Origin: Gemmatimonadota bacterium
Lineage (GTDB): Bacteria; Latescibacterota; UBA2968; GCA-2709665
Assembly (NCBI GenBank): GCA_028873695.1
Contig: JAPPNU010000069.1
Location: forward strand, 1 to 32,842
Length of the DNA: 32,842 nucleotides
Direction of reading: 5' to 3'
A program made the position numbers and the translations under genes. The notes under the pieces were generated by a model. It did not search any database, was not told the DNA's origin, and saw only the letters and a program-made list of their open reading frames with translations. Of this stretch, positions 1 to 7,986 are shown one piece after another. Positions within the stretch are counted from its first letter, which is position 1, and every line of letters starts with the position of its first letter.

Positions 1-475
1 CCCGCCTTGACCGCCACTTTTTCGCTCGCGCTCGGGAACTCACCGGTAATTTTAAGACAGCTTCGAATCAATTTCCTCGTGGATTTGGGAAAAGGTGACA
101 TTAACGCGCGCTTCGGCCGCGTGGTTGGCAATGACCCTGATTTCTGCATGGAAATCGGGGATTTTTTTTGCGAAGCGGTAAGAGGTGAGCCGGTAGACGT
201 AAGAGGGCCGCCCCGCTTCCACCGGACATCGATACAACCCGTCGAGATGAATTGCCGTTGTCAACGCCCGAACGTGGGCAGCCACAAGGGCTGCCCCTAC
301 AAATGCAACAACGGCGCATCGAGGGCAGGATGCCCTCGCTCCAAAAAAAACAGCGAGACACCAAATGAGAAAGATAACCGCCTGGCGCACTACCCTTATT
401 CGCTCGCGTCTAACGTCTCACACGGCGCAGTTGAGGGGTCGGAGTCTCAGGCCGGAGGTCGATCTTTTGCTGAAT
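1..475. other. Left-end region without a convincing gene
   Basis: No recognisable gene lies before the BtuF-like start. On the - strand an open frame runs from about 275 down to a stop at 52-54. Its predicted peptide (for example YRFAKKIPDFHAEIRVIANH) looks protein-like but I recognise no family. It would continue rightward only through the palindromic repeat at 276-341, so it could be the 3' remnant of a gene broken by that repeat, or chance. I looked for a cobalamin riboswitch ahead of the B12 locus and did not find the conserved core. Confidence 0.4.
276..341. repeat. Composite two-hairpin dispersed repeat, copy 1
   Basis: Two perfect 8-bp hairpins lie side by side. The first is GGGCAGCC (276-283) with GGCTGCCC (289-296), loop ACAAG. 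The second is CGAGGGCA (320-327) with TGCCCTCG (331-338), loop GGA. They are joined by a linker beginning CTACAAATGCAAC. The same arrangement recurs at 25796-25860. The second hairpin alone recurs twice at 17477-17617, and the first alone at 25712-25732. This looks like a REP/MITE-type intergenic palindrome family; no mobilising enzyme is in the window. Confidence 0.8.
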
Positions 476-1591
476 ATGAGAAGATGGATACGCATGCACT
501 GTTTTATTTGGATCTGCGCCACGGCCGTACCTCTTTCAGCGCAGTTGTCACTGAAATATGCCGAGGGGTTTCGGGTTGGCTACTTCGACGGGTACAAGGT
601 CGTGACGGTCGTCGTGCCGGGGACCGATACCGGGGAAACCCTTCAATACGTCCTGGTACAGCGCGGCAGAAAATCACCCGATGGCTACGAAGAGTTCCCG
701 AGGATTCGGATTCCCGTACGCGCGATTATCACCACGTCCACGACGCACCTGCCGCATATTGAAAAGCTGGATGAGATTCAAAGCCTCGTTGCGGTCGACA
801 ACGTCAGATTCGTCAATTCGAGGGCCGTCAGACAGCGTTTCGCGGAGGGCGGGATATCGGAAGTCGGCAGGGGTAAATCCATCGATATGGAGCGGGTCCT
901 CGTGCTCCGGCCCGATATCGTCATGATCGACGCGCCGTCGCAGGACAATGCATACCATTCTCTCCGGCAGGCCGGGGTGGCCGCCGTGGTGAATGCCGCT
1001 TACGCCGAACCGACGCTGCTCGGGCGCGTGGAGTGGCTCAAATTCGCGGGCGTCTTCTTCAACAAGGAGAATCTGGCCGCATCGCAGTTCGACAGTATTG
1101 CATCCCGGTACAACGCACGTAAATCATTGACCGCGAACTTACAGCCTGACGGAAAACCCACCGTCTTCGTCGGATCCCTCTGGCGGGGAACCTGGTTCAT
1201 GTCGGGCGGGAAATCCTATCCGGCGCAACTGCTCGAGGACGCGGGCGCGAATTACCTGTGGGGGAACAACGAATCGCGGCGGAGCCTGACGCTGGATTTC
1301 GAATCGGTCTACGAAAAGGCGCACGATGCCGATTTCTGGATTACCATGAGAAACGAATGGCGGTCCACAGACCACGTTATCGCGGAAGATGAACGGTACG
1401 GGAAATTCAAAGCCGTCAGAACGGACAGGGTCTTCAATGCCAATGCGCGCCTCAATGAACACGGCGGCAATGACTATTGGGAGACCGGACTGATCGAACC
1501 GGACGTGCTGCTGGCCGATATCATCAAGATCCTTCACCCCGACCTGGTCCCGGATCACCAACTCGTGTACTATCGGAAGCTCGATCCATAA
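476..1591 (+). CDS. btuF: Periplasmic substrate-binding protein of a corrinoid/iron-complex ABC transporter (BtuF-like)
   Basis: Binds the ligand in the periplasm and delivers it to the BtuCD-type permease. The 371-residue protein starts at ATG 476 (MRRWIRMHCFIW...), giving a hydrophobic signal peptide with a likely cut after PLSA; ATG 494 is an alternative, and the frame is open further upstream without a signal. The body fits the helical-backbone TroA/BtuF fold: the first lobe has TTSTTHLPHIEKL and later VLRPDIVMID, the second lobe VFVGSLWRGTWFMSGG. The C-terminus (ETGLIEPDVLLADIIKILHP) is typical of iron-complex/cobalamin binding proteins. There is no lipobox cysteine. It lies 3 bases before the TonB receptor, so the two are surely one transcript. 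B12 rather than heme or siderophore specificity is inferred from cbiZ and cbiB nearby. Confidence 0.85.
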   Translation: MRRWIRMHCFIWICATAVPLSAQLSLKYAEGFRVGYFDGYKVVTVVVPGTDTGETLQYVLVQRGRKSPDGYEEFPRIRIPVRAIITTSTTHLPHIEKLDEIQSLVAVDNVRFVNSRAVRQRFAEGGISEVGRGKSIDMERVLVLRPDIVMIDAPSQDNAYHSLRQAGVAAVVNAAYAEPTLLGRVEWLKFAGVFFNKENLAASQFDSIASRYNARKSLTANLQPDGKPTVFVGSLWRGTWFMSGGKSYPAQLLEDAGANYLWGNNESRRSLTLDFESVYEKAHDADFWITMRNEWRSTDHVIAEDERYGKFKAVRTDRVFNANARLNEHGGNDYWETGLIEPDVLLADIIKILHPDLVPDHQLVYYRKLDP

Positions 1592-1594
1592 CCT

Positions 1595-3805
1595 ATGAGA
1601 ACCATACATTTTCTGATCCTGTGGAGTCTTCTCGCGACCGCGCCGCTCGAAGCGGCGGAGATCGCGGGCCGCGTCACCGACTCGGAAACACTTGTGCCCG
1701 TCGCCAACGCGCAGGTTCGCGTTCTCAACGCCGACCTTGCGACAAGGACCGACCGCAACGGCGAATTCCTCTTCACCGATCTGAATGCCGGCACCTATAC
1801 GATCGCAATATCCCATATCGCATACCTGCCCGCGCAGCGCACGATCGGCGTGACCGGAACGACAGGCGTTGTCATCGGACTGTCGACCAGGACGTATCCA
1901 CTCGGTGACATCCCGGTGATCGCCGAACCCTTCGGCGCCGGCGACATTCACAGGCAACCGGCCTATGCCACCGTGATCACGCGCGAAAGCTTCGAGGGCA
2001 GGCAGACGACCATGCCGGACGTCCTGGCCGAGGCCACGGGCGTACACGTCAAGCGCCTGGGCGGGTTGGGCGCATTCAGCACGATTTCCCTGCGGGGTTC
2101 TTCGGCCGACCAGGTCGAGGTGTATCTCGACGGCATTCTCCTCAACGCCGCATTCGGCGGCGGCGTGGACCTCGGCAATCTGCCGCTGGCGCACGTCGGT
2201 CAGATCGAAGTCTATCGCGGGGCGGGGGCCGGCGGCAACGGCATGGGCGGCGCCGTGCACGTGCGCACCCGCCGGCTGCAGAGACGATGGCAACATGGCG
2301 TTCGCGGATCGTGGGGGGCATTTGATACGCGGTTACTGAGCGGGGTCGTTTCGGGTACGCGGGGTAAGTCCGAGTTTCTTGCTGTGGCGGACTACGCGCA
2401 GAGCGATAACGATTTCAGGTTTATGGACGACAACGGGACCGAATACAATACCGGTGACGACGTTTGGAGCAGGCGCCGGAACAACGACCACCGGTCGATC
2501 AACCTGCTGGGCAAATGGCGACGCGCTTTAGGGGAAAACAGCGGCTTGTCCGTTCACGAAACCCTGTACTGGAAAGCCCAGGGCATACCCGGTATCAGCA
2601 ACAACCAGTCACGGAACGCTCAGCTCGACGCCTTCCGGACCATGACCGAAATCACGTACGAGAACCGGGCATTGTCGAAAGGCATGAATACGCATCAATC
2701 GCTTTACGTCACCCACACCAGTGAGCGGTTCCGCGACCTCGACGGGGAAGTGGGAATTGGCCGCCAGGATAACGAATATCGCACGCGCACGTACGGATGG
2801 CGGGGCCGTTTGCAGACGGTGTTGCTTTCACGCTGCAATACAACGGCCGTCGTTAGCCTTCGCCGGGAGGCCTATGCGCCCAAAGCGCGGATCCGGAGCA
2901 TCGCGAATTTCTTCGACAGCCGGCGATGGTCTCTGTCCGCGCGCGCGGGTGTCGACGTTTCACTGCCCTGGAACATTGGCGTCTGGTCCGCAGGCGCCGA
3001 ACGGCGGTTGATACACAGTTCGTTTACAGGCGCAAACCCGTTCGATTTCTCTCCCCTTGCGCCGGATTCCGCGAATACACGCAATCTCACGAGCGTGCGT
3101 ACCGGCGTGCGGCTCGACCTGACATCCCACCTTGCGTTCAAGGCCAATGCCGGGCGGGTCTTCCGGATTCCTTCTTTCTTCGAACTCTTCGGCGACCGCG
3201 GCGGTGTGGTGGGCAACGTTAATCTCCGGCCCGAATACGGATTCGCGTGGGACGCGGGCATACGCTATTCGGACGAGACGAATACGCTGGAACTGGCGTT
3301 CTTCGATCAGCGCTATGAAGACCTTATCCAGTTTGTCCACACTTCTCAGGCCACGTCGCGGCCAGTCAACATCGGCAAGGCACGCGTGTACGGGCTGGAA
3401 TTAACCGCGCAGAGGCGCTTCGGAGCCGGCTTCAGCCTTTCAGGGAATTACACGTTTCAAGATGCCAGAGACAGATCGGCAATTCCATATCTGACCGGCA
3501 ACATTCTGCCCAACCGTCCCCCCCACGCGCTGTTTGCCCGTGCGACGGCCCGGCTCGGACGTTGGACCCTGGTCTATGATTACAGCGTCGAGGACGGCAG
3601 CTTTCTGGACCAGGCCAATCGACGCCCGCTAACGATGCGCCAGATTCACAATGCCGGCGTGAAGGTGGATGCCGGGATGCGGTTGCAAATCGGACTGGAG
3701 GCCAGGAACTTAACCGGTGCACAGATAGCGGATACCTGGGGATTTCCACTGCCGGGCCGCGCGTTTTTCGTGAGCATTAAAACGGAACAGGCAATGGAAG
3801 AATAG
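1595..3805 (+). CDS. btuB: TonB-dependent outer-membrane receptor, BtuB-like
   Basis: Energised outer-membrane importer, most likely for cobalamin or other corrinoids. The 736 residues comprise a signal peptide (1-20), a carboxypeptidase-regulatory-like beta-sandwich (about 22-100, start EIAGRVTDSETLVPVANAQV), a plausible TonB box (GDIPVIA, 104-110), the plug (about 125-226, with ISLRGSSADQVEVYLDG and IEVYRGAGAGGNGMGGAVHV) and a barrel to the end. Barrel signatures include the late segment with RIPSFFELFG and LRPEYGFAWDAG. The added N-terminal domain is common in FCB-group receptors and absent from enterobacterial BtuB. The barrel ends in FFVSIK followed by a short tail (TEQAMEE) rather than exactly at the aromatic residue. 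Substrate is inferred from the btuF, cbiZ, cbiB and btuCD neighbours; a siderophore or heme receptor cannot be excluded from the sequence alone. Confidence 0.88.
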   Translation: MRTIHFLILWSLLATAPLEAAEIAGRVTDSETLVPVANAQVRVLNADLATRTDRNGEFLFTDLNAGTYTIAISHIAYLPAQRTIGVTGTTGVVIGLSTRTYPLGDIPVIAEPFGAGDIHRQPAYATVITRESFEGRQTTMPDVLAEATGVHVKRLGGLGAFSTISLRGSSADQVEVYLDGILLNAAFGGGVDLGNLPLAHVGQIEVYRGAGAGGNGMGGAVHVRTRRLQRRWQHGVRGSWGAFDTRLLSGVVSGTRGKSEFLAVADYAQSDNDFRFMDDNGTEYNTGDDVWSRRRNNDHRSINLLGKWRRALGENSGLSVHETLYWKAQGIPGISNNQSRNAQLDAFRTMTEITYENRALSKGMNTHQSLYVTHTSERFRDLDGEVGIGRQDNEYRTRTYGWRGRLQTVLLSRCNTTAVVSLRREAYAPKARIRSIANFFDSRRWSLSARAGVDVSLPWNIGVWSAGAERRLIHSSFTGANPFDFSPLAPDSANTRNLTSVRTGVRLDLTSHLAFKANAGRVFRIPSFFELFGDRGGVVGNVNLRPEYGFAWDAGIRYSDETNTLELAFFDQRYEDLIQFVHTSQATSRPVNIGKARVYGLELTAQRRFGAGFSLSGNYTFQDARDRSAIPYLTGNILPNRPPHALFARATARLGRWTLVYDYSVEDGSFLDQANRRPLTMRQIHNAGVKVDAGMRLQIGLEARNLTGAQIADTWGFPLPGRAFFVSIKTEQAMEE

Positions 3806-3820
3806 AGCGAGGGGGATTCA

Positions 3821-5065
3821 ATGAGGAGGTTGTTGTTCGTACTGTTTCTTGCAACCGATGCACTGGCGAACCAGGCGGTCATTACCACGACGGATTACAG
3901 CAGCGGAGCATTGTCAAGCCTGGACCTCGGCACGAACACGCCAGCAATCGACCATCTGACCATTCATTCCGACGCCGCCGTACGCGTCTATCGCGACAGG
4001 GTGTACGTTCTCAATCGTCTGGGACAGGACAACGTGATCGTCCTCGATCGCGGGGATCTTGCGACGCCTTTGACGCAATATTCCACGGGGAACGGCTCAA
4101 ACCCCCACGATATCGCCTTTGTCAGCGAGGAGAAAGCGTATATCTCACGCTATGAACGAACGCAATTGCTCATCGTCAATCCCGTCACGGGCGATTCGCT
4201 GGGTTCGGTCGACCTTTCGACATTCGCGGATGCCGACGGCCTGCCCGAAACGTCTCAACTCGCGCTATACGGCGGTCATCTGTTCGCGGTGTGTCATCGG
4301 CTGGACAGGGAGAATGGGTGGGTGCCGACCGAATTCTCAACGATTGCAGTTATCGACGTGAAGACCGACCAGCTGGTGGACGCGGATCCGGCAGCAGAGG
4401 GCACGCAGGGGATTGAAATGACCAGCAAGAATCCCGCGGGTGCAGCCCGCCGAGGCAGCAAGTGGATCGTAAATGCGGTGAATACCTACTCCGACCTGAC
4501 CGACGGCGGTATCGAGGTGATCGATCTCACGACCTTGCGGAGCGAAGGCGTTGTGCTGGACGAGGCGGCCGTGGGCGGCAATCTGAGTTCTCTGGTGATG
4601 ACTTCCGATAGCGACGGGTATGCTGTTGTCACCGACGAAAACTTCGTCAATACCGTCAAGCGGCTGGATCTGGCAATGCTGTCCGTGTCCCCGGGGCTGA
4701 GCGGTCTCTCCGGCGGATTCGTGCCCGGCTTAGGCGTGTTCGGCCAGAGGCTGTATGTTCTTGATCAGGGGAGTTTCGGCGATCCGGCTTCCGCCGGCAT
4801 AAAGGTGTACGACGTGAGTACGGATGCGCTTGTGGCCGGTCCGATCAGCACGGGCTTGCCACCGTCCAGCATCGCGTTTGTCGGCAGTGTGGCTGACTTC
4901 GATGGGGACTGCGTCGTGGATTTCAGCGATTTCCTGGCGTTCGCCTCGGCGTTCGGCAGGTCGGCCGGCGACGATGATTTCGACGGCAGATTCGACCTGA
5001 ACGGCAATGATGAGGTCGATTTTCAGGACTTCCTGATCTTTGCGTCGGAATTTGGAGGGGGATGA
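3821..5065 (+). CDS. Secreted YncE/BtuG-like beta-propeller with C-terminal EF-hand (dockerin-like) repeats
   Basis: Start ATG 3821 follows a purine-rich GAGGGGGAT ribosome site, 15 bases after the receptor stop, so it belongs to the btuFB transcript. The 414 residues start with a short signal peptide (MRRLLFVLFLATDALA) without a lipobox. Residues about 20-355 are repeated propeller blades of the YncE/DUF5074 kind (VRVYRDRVYVLNRLGQDNVIVLD, in two parts: VRVYRDRVYVLN and DNVIVLD; later GIEVIDLTTL, IKVYDVSTD). The tail holds two canonical calcium loops, DFDGDCVVDFSD (359-370) and DLNGNDEVDFQD (392-403), each followed by an FLxFAxxFG helix. In Bacteroidetes, BtuG, a surface propeller lipoprotein of similar fold, sits with BtuB and binds B12 very tightly. 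Position and fold suggest the same job here; this is inference, and B12-contact residues were not checked. Confidence 0.7.
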   Translation: MRRLLFVLFLATDALANQAVITTTDYSSGALSSLDLGTNTPAIDHLTIHSDAAVRVYRDRVYVLNRLGQDNVIVLDRGDLATPLTQYSTGNGSNPHDIAFVSEEKAYISRYERTQLLIVNPVTGDSLGSVDLSTFADADGLPETSQLALYGGHLFAVCHRLDRENGWVPTEFSTIAVIDVKTDQLVDADPAAEGTQGIEMTSKNPAGAARRGSKWIVNAVNTYSDLTDGGIEVIDLTTLRSEGVVLDEAAVGGNLSSLVMTSDSDGYAVVTDENFVNTVKRLDLAMLSVSPGLSGLSGGFVPGLGVFGQRLYVLDQGSFGDPASAGIKVYDVSTDALVAGPISTGLPPSSIAFVGSVADFDGDCVVDFSDFLAFASAFGRSAGDDDFDGRFDLNGNDEVDFQDFLIFASEFGGG

Positions 5066-5123
5066 ACAAAGAAGAAGACAAAGGTAGAGGGAAGAAGGAA
5101 AAAGGAAGAAGGAAGAAGCGTTG
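5066..5123. repeat. Purine-rich simple repeat after the propeller gene
   Basis: A run built of GAAGAAG, AAAGGTAGAG and GGAAAAAGGAAG blocks starts at the stop codon of the propeller gene. Its reverse complement recurs as a pyrimidine tract at 31423-31464 (CTACCTTCTACCTTC then CTTTTTCC blocks). Confidence 0.7.
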
Positions 5124-5407
5124 GTAACTTTGCAATATGCGACGCCGGCAGCTGGGCTCTGGTTAGGTTACGAGAAGTGGATAGGGGTTTGGCGCATGAC
5201 CTACCCCCCCGTCCTGAAGGAAAGGGAAACGGTAATGGTTTGCTTTTGCATTTCGCTTTTAGCTGACGGCTGCAAGCTGCTCCAACCCTGGAGGCCACAC
5301 CGTTTACAGAAGCGATGCCTTTCGAGAGCACTTACAGAGCAGGGCGCGCTGTTCCGTTCCCCTCCGATTTGCGTTATTCTCCATCGTTGGCAGACAAGCG
5401 TATTCGG
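5124..5407. other. Non-coding stretch between propeller gene and dispersed repeat
   Basis: No gene seen. It contains one isolated unit of the AGCTGACGGCTG family (about 5257-5280), preceded by a CATTTCGCTTTT lead-in like the one that precedes the array at 5553. An open frame crosses this region and the following repeat but has no family resemblance or ribosome site and is judged spurious. Confidence 0.5.
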
Positions 5408-5545
5408 TGCGTCCTGTGAGTATATTCGCGCCATGCATATGGCAGGCCCCGCGCCCAGCGGCGACTTTTGGTTCCTTTTGGTCGCTTCAAAAGGAACACG
5501 CCGTAGGCAGGGAATTTGGGGAGATGTGGATTTTGATCTTGTTTT
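5408..5545 (+). repeat. Dispersed ~135-bp repeat, copy 1, with internal perfect hairpin
   Basis: From TGCGTCCTGTGAG to about GATTTTGATCTTGT the sequence matches the reverse complement of 32701-32842 with only a handful of differences. It contains a perfect 10-bp hairpin, GTTCCTTTTG (5471-5480) with CAAAAGGAAC (5488-5497), loop GTCGCTT. It is followed directly by the AGCTGA array, as is the other copy when read in the same orientation, so the two parts form one compound element. No coding content or transposase. Confidence 0.85.
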
Positions 5546-5552
5546 TCGCTTT

Positions 5553-5815
5553 TAGCTTATGGCTGACAGCTGAGAGCTGATGGCTTCTTCTGAGAGGGCC
5601 GGGGAGAGAGGTCTGGGTGGTAGGGAAGGGTTGCTTTTGATCTTGTCTTTTGCTTTTGATTCTAGCTGACGGCTGATAGCTGATAGCTTTCTTCCTGACG
5701 GCTGATAGCTGACAGCTTCTTCTGAGAGGTCTGCGGGGCTGGGTGGTGGGGTAGCCTTTGATCTTGCCTTTCGTTTTTTGGCTGATGGCTGACGGCTGAT
5801 AGCTGACAGCTTTGT
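5553..5815. repeat. Array of AGCTGA(T/C)GGCTGATAGCTGA-type repeats
   Basis: Three clusters of short repeats (TTAGCTTATGGCTGACAGC, TAGCTGACGGCTGATAGC, GGCTGACGGCTGATAGC) are separated by CTTCTTCTGAGAGG and TTTGATCTTG(T/C)CTTT spacers. The same short unit occurs at 25936-25971 and 32661-32690. Read on the opposite strand it gives meaningless peptides such as SAISRQPSA, which is why long false frames appear here. The array ends 6 bases before the cbiZ start codon, so cbiZ has no room for a usual ribosome site outside it. Confidence 0.8.
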
Positions 5816-5821
5816 CTCCTT

Positions 5822-6946
5822 ATGAATGAATATCTCGATCGGCACGACCACTACGACCTGCTTCGCGATGGCCGTTTCTTGATCGCGGAGTTGCACACGC
5901 CCCACCAGGTGCTGAGTACGTCGGCGCATCGCGGCGGGCTGTGCATGGGCATCCGATTCCTGGTGAATCATCAGAGTTGCGAGGGCACCGGGCACGAAGC
6001 GCGCTTTGCGTTGATCAGGCAACTCGGCCAGGCGGGCTATCATCGCCACGTCTGCAAGGAACGTAGCCTGCCGCCTGATGACGTCGCCGTGATGGGCACG
6101 GCCGCGAATATGAACTGCGCGGCCCATGTCGTTGAAACCCATGCCGAATTGCGCGTGTGTGCGGTTGTGACGGCGGGGGTGGAGGGAAATGCCGGATGCG
6201 CGGGGGACCCGGCAACCTGGCACGAAGAGGATGCAGAATGGATCCAGGCAAATCCGCAGGCGGGCACGATCAATACCATGCTGCTCATCAACTGGCCGCT
6301 CACGCCTGGCGCGATGGCGCGGGCGGCAGTCACGATGACCGAGGGCAAGTCCGCCGCACTGCGTGATCTTGCGGTATCCAGCCGCTATTCTCACGACCTC
6401 GCAACGGGAACCGGCACCGATCAGTACTGTATTGCGGCGCCGCTGGACGAAACGAGAATACCAAAGACCAACGCCGGTCATCACGCGAAACTGGGGGAAT
6501 TGATCGGGAGGGCGGTACGCAGTGCCACACTGGAAGCCCTGCGTTGGCAGAACGGCCTGGAGCCGTCTCATACGAGGAGCGTCTTCCACGCGCTGAAGCG
6601 TTTCGGGCTCGGGCGCAAAGGTTTTCTGGCGGCAATGCATAAACGTCTGAAGGAAGAAGAACGCGTATTGCTGGAGAAAAACCTCGAGTCGGTCGTCTAT
6701 GAACCGCGTGTCTCGGCGGCGGCATATGCGCTTGCGGCTGTCTGGGACCGCGTGCGGTTCGGAACGCTTTCGCATGCGTTGGCCGATCCTGTGCTTCGGC
6801 AGCAGGCGGCCACGTTGGCGGCATCGCTGGCAGCGAAACCCGACGCCTGGCCGTCCTGCTACGCAAGGCTTCACGCCAGGGAAAACGCCCTGCTGGAACT
6901 CGTTTACGATGCGTTCGCCCTGGGATGGCGTCTGAAATGGACCTGA
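5822..6946 (+). CDS. cbiZ: Adenosylcobinamide amidohydrolase CbiZ with C-terminal extension
   Basis: Hydrolyses adenosylcobinamide (and in bacteria pseudocobalamin) to adenosylcobyric acid, the entry step of corrinoid salvage and remodelling, in the cytoplasm. Family landmarks in residues 1-240: STSAHRGGL (32-40), VMGTAANMNCA (90-100), TAGVEGNAGCAGDP (117-130), INTMLLINWPLTPGAM (150-165), ATGTGTDQ (194-201) and AGHHAKLGELIG (218-229). Known CbiZ proteins are about this core length. Here about 135 further residues follow, helical and rich in charged residues (LKRFGLGRKGFLAAMHKRL; ENALLELVYDAFALGW), with no domain I recognise. The start at 5822 has only CTTTGTCTCC before it, a poor ribosome site right after the repeat array. 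The 3' end overlaps cbiB. Confidence 0.9.
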   Translation: MNEYLDRHDHYDLLRDGRFLIAELHTPHQVLSTSAHRGGLCMGIRFLVNHQSCEGTGHEARFALIRQLGQAGYHRHVCKERSLPPDDVAVMGTAANMNCAAHVVETHAELRVCAVVTAGVEGNAGCAGDPATWHEEDAEWIQANPQAGTINTMLLINWPLTPGAMARAAVTMTEGKSAALRDLAVSSRYSHDLATGTGTDQYCIAAPLDETRIPKTNAGHHAKLGELIGRAVRSATLEALRWQNGLEPSHTRSVFHALKRFGLGRKGFLAAMHKRLKEEERVLLEKNLESVVYEPRVSAAAYALAAVWDRVRFGTLSHALADPVLRQQAATLAASLAAKPDAWPSCYARLHARENALLELVYDAFALGWRLKWT

Positions 6947-7917
6947 CCATTCTCGCGCCGGACCCGTTTCTGCTCCTTTTCGCGGTGTTTCTGGACGGCC
7001 TGTTCGGCGACCCGGTCTATGCATGTCACCCCATTCGCCTGATGGGTGCGACGCTCTCCATTTTCGAGCGGGCAATGCGCCGTATCGGTCTGGATGGCTA
7101 CGCGGGCGGATGTCTGCTGATGGTGCTCCTCTCCGCATTGTGGCTTGGGATTGTCTGCGGATTGGCCATGGTCCTGAATTACGCGCAGTACGACGCCGGA
7201 TGGATCTTCCAGGCATATATTATATTTAGTATGATCGCGCTGAAGGACCTGTGTAAACACGGGATGGACATCGACCGCGCCGCCGATCCGGACAGCGCGC
7301 GAAGGGCGGTTTCGATGCTCGTCGGGCGCGATACCGACAGGATGGATACCGCTGCCTGCCGGCGGGCGGGCATGGAGAGTTTGAGCGAGAATGCGGTGGA
7401 CGGGTTTGTGTCGCCCGTCTTCTGGTACGTGGTTCTGGGACTGCCGGGAATCGTATTCTTCAAGGTGGTCAGCACCATGGACTCCATGGTGGGTTTCAGG
7501 ACGCCGCGATACCGCTACTTCGGGTGGTGCGGGGCCAGGATGGATGACGTGCTCAACTATGTCCCGGCGAGATTGACCTGCCTGGGGATGGTGGCGGTCG
7601 CGTTCATCCTGCCCGGATGTTCCGCGCGCAAGGCGTTGATTGCCGGATGGCGGCAGCACGCGCTCGTTCCCGGACCCAACTCCGGCTGGAGCGAGGCGAC
7701 GGCCGCAGGGGGTTTGCAGCGGCGTCTCGCGGGTCCCATCTGGCAGGACGGCGAGAGGATTACAGACGTCTGGTTGGGCGAGGGGTCGGACCCGGAAGGC
7801 GGACAGCCCGGGGATATGCGCCGCGCGTGTACGTTTGTCATTGTCACCTGTCTCCTGGCGACGGTCGCCGCTGTTGCATGTCTGTTCGTTTTGCCCCCGC
7901 GCGGGTTGACTTTCTGA
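6925..7917 (+). CDS. cbiB: Adenosylcobinamide-phosphate synthase CbiB
   Basis: Attaches (R)-1-aminopropan-2-ol phosphate to adenosylcobyric acid at the inner membrane. The 330-residue integral membrane protein has the family signatures DGLFGDPVYACHPIRLMG (about 24-41) and ESLSENAVDGFVSPVFWYV (about 151-169), then STMDSMVGF, FGWCGARMDDVLNYVPARL and NSGWSEATAAGGL. The start overlaps the end of cbiZ: ATG 6925 gives a 22-base overlap, and ATG 6937, preceded by GGGA, a 10-base overlap. Pairing with CbiZ is the known route for regenerating adenosylcobinamide-P from salvaged corrinoid. The later enzymes CobU, CobS and CobT are not in the window. A promoter for the next gene lies inside its last codons. 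Confidence 0.93.
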   Translation: MASEMDLTILAPDPFLLLFAVFLDGLFGDPVYACHPIRLMGATLSIFERAMRRIGLDGYAGGCLLMVLLSALWLGIVCGLAMVLNYAQYDAGWIFQAYIIFSMIALKDLCKHGMDIDRAADPDSARRAVSMLVGRDTDRMDTAACRRAGMESLSENAVDGFVSPVFWYVVLGLPGIVFFKVVSTMDSMVGFRTPRYRYFGWCGARMDDVLNYVPARLTCLGMVAVAFILPGCSARKALIAGWRQHALVPGPNSGWSEATAAGGLQRRLAGPIWQDGERITDVWLGEGSDPEGGQPGDMRRACTFVIVTCLLATVAAVACLFVLPPRGLTF

Positions 7918-7934
7918 TGCCCCGCCGCTATCTT
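7906..7934 (+). promoter_or_regulatory. Sigma-70-like promoter for the double-Cache gene
   Basis: TTGACT (7906-7911), a 17-base spacer, then TATCTT (7929-7934). It overlaps the last codons of cbiB and lies about 50 bases before the next start codon. Good match in both boxes and ideal spacing; this suggests separate transcription of the downstream gene. Confidence 0.6.
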
Positions 7935-7986
7935 GATCTGCCATACTTGAGTAATCGGGTAGACCCTATTCCGGGAGACGGCGATC

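Noticed and set aside
360..475. Possible cobalamin riboswitch upstream of btuF
   Set aside because: Only a vague resemblance (CAGGCCGGAGGTC); the GCCACTG element and the rest of the conserved core are missing.
1139..2296. 385-residue - strand open frame
   Set aside because: Antisense to the BtuF- and BtuB-like genes, both clearly supported by family motifs.
5121..5555. 144-residue + strand open frame
   Set aside because: Crosses the dispersed repeat; no ribosome site or family resemblance, and part of it recurs in the repeat copy at the window end.
5552..7216. 554-residue - strand open frame
   Set aside because: Antisense of cbiZ and cbiB; its C-terminal part is translated repeat text (SAISRQ units).
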